This document shows, piece by piece, positions 55,335-64,000 of a DNA stretch of 64,000 bases. The translations under genes and the position numbers were made by a program. Location: positions 4,402,001 through 4,466,000 of the forward strand of contig JAJTUQ010000004.1 of assembly GCA_021399445.1 (NCBI GenBank), written 5' to 3'. Origin of the DNA: Xylogone sp. PMI_703. Lineage: Eukaryota > Ascomycota > Leotiomycetes. The notes beneath the pieces were generated by a model that was not told where the DNA came from, ran no database searches, and saw nothing but the letters and a program-made list of their open reading frames with translations. How positions within the stretch are numbered: position 1 is the stretch's first letter; every line of letters starts with the position of its first letter.

Positions 55335-56522
55335 GTTGAATGCAAGAGTAAACGCTTAAATTCTGAAGGCAGGTTTGGCAATAGAAAGCAAGCAAGGATG
55401 GAGTAGCAGTAGCACCACAGTCCTACATCAAAGTAATGACAGGATCATATATTACCATTAAGAAATATTAGAATTTGGCCTGCTATTAACAGGACAGGTC
55501 CCAACATCGCCTTCATATTTCTTTTGCGTTCGACGGACTACGTAGAAACAATTCCTAGAGGCACCAGGGGAAATGCGGGGAAGCTTGAGGATATCTGTGG
55601 TTGGCTGGGCTATCGGCTCGCATATTTGGGTTAATTAGCCCCGAAGCTCCATACATATCCTTTTGGTCTCTTTTATTTAAGCATATCTTCATAGTCCAGT
55701 TCATAAGTGGGGGAAAGAAGCTGATGTCTCATACACTGAAGGCATGACAGAAATCCACGATGTTGTCTCAAATTCCAACCCACGGTTTGCGAGAGAGCCT
55801 CAGGATGAGTTTAAAATGACAGTCGGCTCAAGACAAATATGCTCAGCCGACTCGAAGCTTCATCATGTGTCCAGATCAGGATCAAGCGGTCAGATTATAG
55901 AACCTGAAGTAGGGCTCAAGCCTGAGCCTTTCGGATTTATTGCTTCGATGTTTTGCTGACTATGTATCTTGTTTTTTCAAATACGAATAATAAAATATTC
56001 TATGGAACTAGTCTCTGAAGATGCCACATTGATCGTCATTCCAGATAGAAATGGAGTTGGCTCTTTATGTGTGTCTAATATGAAGAGTAAGCAAATTAAG
56101 ATTATATTTTTTGGATATGCAAGTTTACTATTCTTATCCAAACACTCAAATGCACTCTGTTAGTGCCTGTCTATGTGGTAAACAACCTTGATGGCTATTG
56201 ACAACAGCCACCTTGATGGTTCCCTTCTCACCTATCAACAACCACTAATTGTGACTGTGTGGCTATCATTGGTCGAAGAATCCACTACACGAAAGAAAAT
56301 GTAATGTTTCTCTACAGATTGAGAGTCTTGACTATGCATGACTATCGAAGGCTGAACTATGGTGCCATTGGGGGGATAGGAGAGGGTAGAAACCCTTTGA
56401 GAATCACTCATCTCCCGGTTACTTATCTATTCCTGTTAAGATTAATTTTCTTTTTCCACATTACACTATTCAGTAACTGAGTAACTTTGAATTTATATCA
56501 GCTGCTTTCTATTGTTGTTGAA
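55335..56522. other. Intergenic stretch with short doubtful frames
   Basis: Divergent promoters of the quinate-type transporter and the CobW-like gene. A 71-codon frame at 55744-55959 (plus) has protein-like content but no recognised domain, signal peptide or exon partner; I do not call it a gene. Confidence 0.4.
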
Positions 56523-58484
56523 ATGATTGCCAAAGATATCACCATAGAAGAGGCACCTTCTTCTAATATTGTGAAGAGCAAGGGCGTCAAGCAGTTACCA
56601 GTCACCCTTCTCTCTGGATTTCTTGTATGCAAACTTGATGCTTTCCTACAAGTAGGATAATCTGACAATATTCACAGGGTAGTGGAAAGACCACACTTCT
56701 CGAACACATCCTAAAATCTCCAGATCATGGCTTACCTATTGCTGTCATTGTAAACGACATGAGCACGTTAGTACATCTTTATGATTATGGAAATTTTTCC
56801 AAGGGCTAGTTATTAACTATAAGAACTGTAGACTAAACATCGATGCCTCACTCATTTCTCAGCACGTCGTATCAAATAGCAAGGAGAAGCTAATCCAGCT
56901 TCAAAACGGATGTATATGCTGCACACTGCGTGGTGATCTGCTCGAGGAGCTCGTACGGTTAGCACGAACAGATAGTGTACAATATGTCATCATAGAAAGC
57001 ACCGGTATCAGTGAGCCAATGCAGGTTGCTGAGACATTCACTGCAGAGTTCACCGAAGCCATGATAGAGCAAGGTGGTTTGGACGATGGACAAGATGGCA
57101 ACGCCATTATGAAAGAAATGTACGTCTACCACGTCTTTTCATCCACAATATCTTCCTAATTGAAGATGTTATAGCGCGGATATCGGCGGCTTGCACAAGC
57201 TAAGCCGTCTCGATACAACTGTCACTGTTGTTGACGCTTTCAACTTCTTCACTAACTTCAGCACGTCCGATTTCCTCACTGATCGTTGGGGAAAGGATGC
57301 GGTAACGGAAGAAGATGAGCGAACAATCTCCGATCTATTGGTGGACCAAATCGAATTCGCGGACGTTATAATTGTGAACAAGGTCGATTGCGTCGATGCA
57401 CAGACTAAGACACGAATCTTAGCCATATGCAAGAAATTGAATCCCAGTGCTAAAGTTATTGAGGCATCATATTCCAGAATCGATGTGAGAGAAATAGTAC
57501 AGACCGGCATGTTTAGTTTTGAAAAGGCTGCAACCGGCGCAGGATGGCTGAGGAGTCTTCATGAGTTGACTCAAAGGGAAATTGGAGGGGTGATGAAGGT
57601 TGCTCCGAAACCCGAGACTGAGGAATATGGGATATCGAGCTTTGTGTACAGAGCGCGAAGGCCATTTCATCCTAAGAGGCTATTTGCTTTGATTCACGAC
57701 AAGTTTATTGTTTTGCAGAATGTGGAGCAAGATGAAGATGGCGATGAGGGTGGGGGGGATGGGGATGAAGTCGAAGATACCGAGATGGGCGAAGAGCAAG
57801 AACAGATAGATGATAATGATGACGATGAAAAATATGGAAAATCTGAATTAGAGGATGAATATAATGAAATGGACTTTGAAAAGGAGATTCCAACCGATGA
57901 ACGACTCGAGAACAAGCGCAAACATCCAGCCTTCTCTTCAATGCTCCGTTCGAAAGGATTTTTCTGGCTCGCAACGCGTCCGCAACAACACGGCGAGTGG
58001 AGTCAAGCTGGTGGCATTTTGACTTTGCAAGGAGGTGCTCCATGGTTCTCTGTTATTGATCGAGGTGAGTTTATGTTATCTACTCATAATTCCATAATGC
58101 TAATTGTTTATACAGCTCACTGGCCCGATGACCCAGCCATCGTTAAAGCTATTGAAGCCGACTTCCAGGAACCATGGGGTGATCGAAGGCAAGAAATAGT
58201 GTTCATTGGCGAACATATTAACGAGAAAGTCGTAACGGAATGCTTTGACAAGTGCTTGCTGACAACACCGGAGATGAGGAGGTGGGAGAGAATCATGAGG
58301 CACAAGAATTTGACAGATGATGAAAGAGAGGGCAAACTTACGCAGTATTTCGAAGGTGAGTAACTAAATGAACTGTTTATTGATGGGAAAACTAATCAAT
58401 ATGGCAATAGATGGGTTTGAGGACTGGTCGAAAAGCGAGCTGAATCACGATGGTGATGATCAACATGCTGGGCATCATCATTGA
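56523..58484 (+). CDS. CobW/COG0523 GTPase, zinc metallochaperone (ZNG1-like)
   Basis: A cytosolic G3E-family GTPase of 560 residues that in other organisms delivers zinc to client enzymes. Exons 56523-56624, 56678-56766, 56832-57119, 57175-58064, 58116-58355 and 58411-58484. The first intron splits the P-loop: GFL joins GSGKTTLLEHIL to give the Walker A site. Next come IAVIVNDMS, the metal-binding CxCC in QNGCICCTLRGDLL, ESTGISEPMQVAETF, the IIVNKVDC base-recognition motif, and the C-terminal CobW domain (YRARRPFHPKRLFALIHDKF, GFFWLATRPQQHGEWSQAGG). Between them is a long acidic insert, mostly Asp/Glu, near residues 325-375. The C-terminus ends in a His-rich tail (GHHH). Intron phases and total length agree. 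Confidence 0.93.
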
Positions 58485-58883
58485 ACGAAGGTAGTTTAGG
58501 ATGTTAGATAAAGACCAGTGCTGTTACTGACCGCCTATACTTTGACTATTCAGCTCTCCTACAGCATTCAAATAGCGACTCCACATAAATTGCAAGTGCT
58601 TATTAATAATATCTGGATCCTGATCATGTCTTTTGAATTGGTTGTGGCTTGTACTCCACTTTCAGAGCATATGTTTGAAGTCGTATGATGAATTGCTGAG
58701 ATCGGAATAGAGCCGAGCTGTTGATGCAAGGCTATCATAATCCTTAATCTAATGGCTATGCTCCAATAGAACTCCATCCAATTACGGGTAACCTTACCAT
58801 TGAGATCCAGTCAACACTCACATTTCATTATATGACAGCCATTTCGACAAGGGAAACAAGTATTTCTGTCTATATACATATTA
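58485..58883. other. Convergent 3' intergenic stretch
   Basis: Shared downstream DNA of the CobW-like and P450 genes; no gene is visible. Confidence 0.4.
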
Positions 58884-60914
58884 TCATATCTTACCACCAT
58901 CACGCTTTGAGAATACTAAATTCAAAGCAGCGAAAAAGATTGTAAATGCATCCTGACTGTCCACCAGCAACCTTGATCCATCCTCTCCAGGAGCGAACTT
59001 CACGTCAAAACTAAGTAGCAGAAGGGCGGTGACTGTACGAACTTCCATCAATGCCAAATTCTTACCTATACAGCTATAGCGGCCTGTGTGCATGAGTATC
59101 AGCATGTAACTCTTGCTCTCTATTCGAGAGATGAGACTTTGCTAATGAAAACATGTGCTTACCGACAGAAAATGGAGCAAAGCAGTCTTTGTACGGCAGA
59201 AGATCTGGCCGTGAGTACCATCTTTCTGGGAAAAAATCTTCCGAATGGGGATACACTTTCTCGACTGTTTCCTTGTTAGTAGCTGAAGGGTTATAGGCAG
59301 TTAGTACATACGATGTCCGAGAGGATAAAATGGAGTCGACACAGTAGTATTCCCAGGTATATACGTATCGCCTACATTAATACCTTCTGGGGGAGTGACT
59401 CGCAGGACACCAGATGGAACTGGCGGGTGTAGACGGAGTGTTTCATTAATGGCTCCGTTAAGATGCGGTGCATCTTGAATGGCTTGGTGAGAGATGTTAG
59501 TTATATCTGGTACCAGAGGCGCGAGCTCCTCTCGCAGTTTTCTGACTTGCTCAGGCTCTCGAGCTAAGTGGTAGAACAGATAAACTAATGTTGCAGCTGT
59601 GGTGTCACTGGGGGAGGAGTGCATTGTTAGCTCATTCGCGGATATATATAGATTTTACGTAGGGTAGGTGTGATTGACGCACCTTCCTGCCACCACAATC
59701 AATTGCGAATCACCAATGAGCCAATGAAGATCTGCTTCGATACCTCCGACTTTATGAGCTTCATCTAGCAAATACGACATAAGATCTGGATCTTTTATAT
59801 CCATCTAGATCGTATTAAATTAGTACGACAATTCTTAAGTGAAAAGCGATTTAACCTACTTTCGCGCGTTTCTCGATCTGCTCCTTGAGCCATATCCGGA
59901 ATTTCTGCTCGCCACTAAGAGCTGCGGGGAAAAGCCTCAAAATCGGAACAAGCCACGGCAAGGGAGTAATATAACCGAGAAGCTTCTGTCCCTCGTGAAC
60001 AACTTTGAGAGCAGGGTGTGTCTTGCCATTTTCTAGCATGCCAAATGATTTACCAAAGGCAAGGTCCCCCATGACATCAAAGCTATAATAGTTGAACCAT
60101 TGGGACACATCTATTGGAGAATCGAGTCGCTTTGACAGTTGGTTTAGAAGAACATATGCGTGGGCTCGTTGTCTGCCTTCAAAATCACGGAGAGCTAATC
60201 TGGAGTTTTAGCTGACTACGCTCTATCATTAAACTGCTCGATTAACGGACCTTTTGCTGAAAATCCCTTATCCCATATGCGTCTTCGTTTGTCATGCACC
60301 GCCCTGTCACGAACAGTGTGCAAGGACCTATGAGGCAATCCCATATCATACCAAGCTGACTTAACGCATCGTGATCGGACTCCCAACGTTGCTTGAACGG
60401 CTTCCGGATCTAAGATTGATACTTCAGATGGTCCTAAATGGGCGATATTACATTAACAGCTGTGTAAACGGTATGCTATTGGTAGACTTCGCTTACCAAC
60501 TCGAACGATAGGCCCATACTTGTCGTGCAGTTCCTGCAAGACCTCAAAGTTATTTTTATTCAAGACAAGATATGCATGATAGAATTTGGTTATCTTCGCC
60601 AATGGTGGGCCTGGGAATCTTCGCAGAGGATGGAAGAGGAGTCGATAGCTAAGCACACTTGTCCACAAGGCTAACCAGAACGAAGAGATGAGTGTTGCTG
60701 TTCTCTGTATCGTGGTAAAAATGTCAATATGTAGCCAGAAGTGCTGAGAAGCAAATATGGATAGAGGAGCAGTAAGGGCAAGAAAGAAGTAGAGCTTTGA
60801 CAGGCGATGATGCTCTCCGCGGATGAAGTACATCCAATGCGAGAGCAAGCCGGCAACACCACCAACCACAGCTAACTCAGTAGATGAGAGTTGAATATTC
60901 ATAATTGCATCCAT
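58884..60914 (-). CDS. Cytochrome P450, complete (CYP67-like N-terminus)
   Basis: An ER-membrane mono-oxygenase of 551 residues. Exons: 60497-60914, 60251-60433, 59860-60194, 59683-59804, 59312-59607, 59163-59264 and 58884-59083. The N-terminus has several hydrophobic segments and the GLLSHWMYFIRGEHH motif of the CYP67-like group, then FPGPPLAKITKFYHAYLV. Catalytic parts are complete: the I-helix AGSDTTAATLVYLFYHLARE, the ETLRLHPPVPSG ExxR region, EDFFPERW, and the heme loop FAPFSVGRYSCIGKNLALME, whose last intron (59084-59162) falls inside the loop just before the Cys. The 47-bp intron at 59265-59311 uses the second nearby AG. The substrate is unknown. It converges with the CobW-like gene. 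Confidence 0.93.
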
Positions 60915-63900
60915 CTTGTCGAGTCAGGCAAGGAGATGAAAGAACATTGAATTAGAGTATATAGGAAGTGATGAGGACTTATGTATGATGATTACGCTTG
61001 GCTCAGCCCAAGGCGGGAGAAACGCGGGGCATCTCTAGCCCGACGGATGATCTCGATGGCCTGAAATCACGGGATGACGATGCGGTACGGTTATAAGATG
61101 GCACTAATCCTCTGGAGTGTCAGAGATGCTGAGTCGCTGTGGCGCTGACACGGGCCGTTCTGCGTCGAGCCCAGACTCTTACCCCGGATTCTGCCCCGCA
61201 TCCCGCTACTGCTTCGGCTGCCGGCATGCGATCACAAGTTGCATTATTATAGAGCATGTGCAGCCTCAACTCATGAGGATACGACTTTACAAGGTTGCGA
61301 ACGGTACGGAGGCACAGTGTTGGAGAGTGGGTAGAAATTAACTAGCTCATACTCTAGCTGCTATATTTTTATATCCAATGGGAAGCCCATACCGTTACCA
61401 TTTAGTCACTGCATACGGAGTACTCATAACCAAGCGGAAGTAGTAGGTGGATACTGTACCTGGCTACTGTATTCCTTAGTACTACAGTAGTAATCTAGTG
61501 AGAAGATACTGAATACCTCTGTACAATATTCATATAATGCCAGATTTGCCGTGTCTGCCGACGCCGATCCAATAGAAGATGAGATAACTGGACCACTCTT
61601 GCTCTTACATATACTTTTCATCAAGTTACAGGCTTTCATTCTGACAACGAATCGCCACTAAGTTAATTTATAAATATCACCGAGACCAATTCTTTAATTC
61701 TGCACATAGAGGAACATTTTTACCATTCATTATGAAGATATCAACTTCGGTGAAAAGTGCAAAGTCCGACCAGTGCCAGCTTCGCTGCTATCATAATCCT
61801 GTAATTTTACCTCAGTTTCTCTGTTATTAGATAAGTGTTATTGCCATTCTTTGGGTTGAAAAAATGAATCCTTTATTTTAGCGTTCGAGACGAACGATCC
61901 TGCTCCTGTTAACAATGATCTCACGTGGAAATGTGGCTTACATGGAGGCTTTGACGAATTAAGCCACTAAAGTGATCTACTAAGCCACACTTCAACTATT
62001 TTATGTAGAAGGCCTTGATGCATTCATAGAGTCTCCGCAAAGACTCTATCGGGCCTGGACATGGTCACACTTAGAGAACGGATTGATCACGGTTCTGAGG
62101 TCGTATGAGGCATGATCTAACCATAGTGTGATAGGGAATGTGGTCCACAAGCACTGCAGCACTGGTATATGCTCTTGAGTGACTATCTTCCCCATCGACA
62201 AGCTAGACCCCATCCTTCACCATAGGCACTCTCATGGCATGTGGTTTGTTTCAAGAATGGAAGATTACAGCAGCAGTTCTCTATCTTATACTACAGTTAT
62301 ACCCGTCGACCAGACCAGAATGGTGTTTTGAGGAACTGTAAAGTGATTAATTAGTTGTAGTAGGCCTATCATATGTTTTTTTTTCTCCAACCAAACGTGG
62401 AGACGATTGGTTAATAATCATAGTTGACAGCTTCGTTTTTAGATTGAGACTTGGAGACTCTACGGACGCTTCAAGCCACTTCTCCTCATAGCAATGTAAC
62501 AAAAGCGATAGGCAAGGAGGTATACCCATTGTGGAAGCCTCCTTACATAATAAGAGCCGATGCCCCGACACCACTGGCGCTAAATACAGAGTCGGTGTTT
62601 GAATTCATCTCATTGTAACCTAATCTGATCTCTGATCCTAGATCTGGGTCAACCGGATTTGCGGTTCCGTCGACCCACCGCAAATGTGGTGGACTTTGAG
62701 ATCTAACACCCAAGCAGAGCCGGTGATGAGTCTATTCTGATCGACTTAAAGCAACGTAACTAGCGGTACCGCAAGTTTTCAAAAAGTAAAGTGATCTACC
62801 ATACAGTCCCATGGAAATGGCGGTGGAGCTAAGCCCCTGGATTCTGCTCCATAGTATATTTAATTAGAGTTGCAGATTACCGATGTATAATTGTCCTCGA
62901 AACGAATGATAGAGAAATGCATAACGCTTTTTAAACATTTATGGTGTAAACTTAACGGCTGGCTTACTGCATTCAACTAAAGCCAGCCGTCTTTGAGCGA
63001 GATACCTCATCCTTGATTATAGGGGCGCAGTTTCACGGTGTAGTATTCTTGATTATTTCGTAGTTTTAATCGCTAATTAAACACTGTAGACTCTCCACCA
63101 GAAGGGGGATGGCCAAGATTTATAAAAGCACCTAGATACTCGTAGTTGACAGTTGGATAGATGTGCTAAAGATCGTAGAGAGCTCATATGCTATTACAAA
63201 TACCGTATCCACCGAGTAGCTATGACCGCAAATACATTCCTGATAGGTTATATAATCGTACAATCGGTACCGATTTTACTCTAACATATTAACAAAAACT
63301 GAATTAGCGGTGCAACAGATTTCAGCATGGTTGCGATGACTGATCCTCCTTTAAACGAGATACAACCTTATACAGTAAGTAAACGCGGGAGAGACCACAT
63401 GTAGAAACTAATGTCATACTCTAGCGATCGGAACTACACAACCTTCTTTTGCATCCTCCGAAGAGGGGTAGCATTGGGCTTGGCTACAACCGCCTTACGA
63501 GCCCTATCACCCACAGACCGCACTAATGTACAACCACTTAATCTGCATTAGGAAGTTTGATGTAAGATATTACGAGGGGTTTCCTCTATTTGGTGGTATA
63601 TTATGAAGTAAGCACTTACCGGGAGGTTGACGTTGAGTTTCCGCCAAACCCCTCGTATCTATGCGACGGCACAAACGAGCATTTTCCACATTTGTCGTAT
63701 GATATCAAATCCCGCTCTCCAACTAGACATGTCAGGGCCAGACAAGAGTGCTTCAGGCACATCAAACCGCGAGCAAATACAGTCTGGTGTAATAAGATAA
63801 GCTTATCCGCACCATTAGCGCCACTATGCTGAGGGCAGGTACGTGTAATATAGGCAGTGGGACTAGTAACAAAGTGAGTAACAATCAGTGACAGGGTTTT

Positions 63901-64000
63901 CAAGAAGCCCCGCTAGTCGGAATTGATGTCGGTGTCTGGAAGACATTATACCGGCGAAGGAGCTTTTCATAACTTTCAGAACACCTACTCGAGTACATAG
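60915..64000. other. Gene-free right end of the window
   Basis: No gene is supported in 3.1 kb. Open frames at 62347-62574 and 63590-63903 lack family features and the latter overlap on both strands. A copy of TACGGAGTA occurs at 61414-61422. The stretch around 62540-62720 has G+C-rich blocks (AGAGCCGATGCCCCGACACC; CCACCGCAAATGTGGTGG) that look like pieces of an old repeat, but I could not find paired long terminal repeats. The P450 promoter lies near 60915-61300. Confidence 0.45.

Noticed and set aside
59066..59083. A separate 18-bp micro-exon in the P450 heme loop (GTAAGA after the Cys)
   Set aside because: Reading straight through GGTAAGAAT gives GKNLALME, the normal family sequence, so no intron is needed there.
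62347..62720. Solo LTR of a retrotransposon ending near 62566
   Set aside because: No matching TG start, paired LTR or target-site duplication could be found by eye; a repeat-library search would decide.

Overview
This 64 kb window looks like nuclear DNA of a filamentous ascomycete, plausibly a leotiomycete; the class is a guess from gene content and overall feel. The evidence is a set of single-transcript genes on both strands, most interrupted by 47-105 bp GT-AG introns that often carry a CTAAC-type branch site. The families are typical of fungi: Zn2Cys6 regulator, CFEM protein, fungal rhodopsin-domain proteins, DUF4246, multi-intron P450s and fungal MFS sugar transporters. There are no operons, rRNA genes or CRISPR arrays, and I saw no convincing tRNA. 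For most genes I rebuilt the splicing by hand. Nearly all spliced models come out as whole numbers of codons, which is strong internal support; only the tannase gene fails.

Layout. 0-10 kb: a P450 cut by the left edge, a rhodopsin-domain membrane protein, a secreted tannase/feruloyl esterase with a 1-nt frameshift, and a secreted berberine-bridge-like flavin oxidase. 10-25 kb: a sparser stretch with a small secreted protein, an atypical SDR, a Nudix protein, an MFS sugar transporter, a CFEM protein and a DUF4246 protein, separated by long non-coding stretches, one of them AT-rich and degenerate. 25-37 kb: a conflict-like neighbourhood with a large single-exon protein of unknown family, an O-methyltransferase whose usual catalytic His is Arg, a fucose-lectin-like propeller, an intracellular trypsin-like protease with a novel C-terminal domain, and an ankyrin-vWA protein. 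38-40 kb: a second rhodopsin-domain protein. 40.8-55.3 kb: a dense block of a second flavin oxidase, FAH-family hydrolase, DUF3237 protein, Zn2Cys6 regulator, paraoxonase-like lactonase, MFS sugar transporter, VOC protein and quinate-type MFS transporter. 56.5-61 kb: a CobW/ZNG1-type metallochaperone GTPase and a complete P450. The last 3 kb show no gene.

How genes may work together. The 40.8-55.3 kb block has the parts expected of a regulated catabolic cluster for an imported aromatic, quinate-like or lactone compound: two importers, an oxidase, a lactonase, an FAH-type C-C hydrolase or hydratase, a VOC enzyme and its own regulator. The protease and ankyrin-vWA pair at 32.4-36.7 kb is the best candidate for an undescribed sensing/effector system. 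Two related copies of a short inverted-repeat element (4850-5049 and 10714-10876) suggest a MITE-like family.
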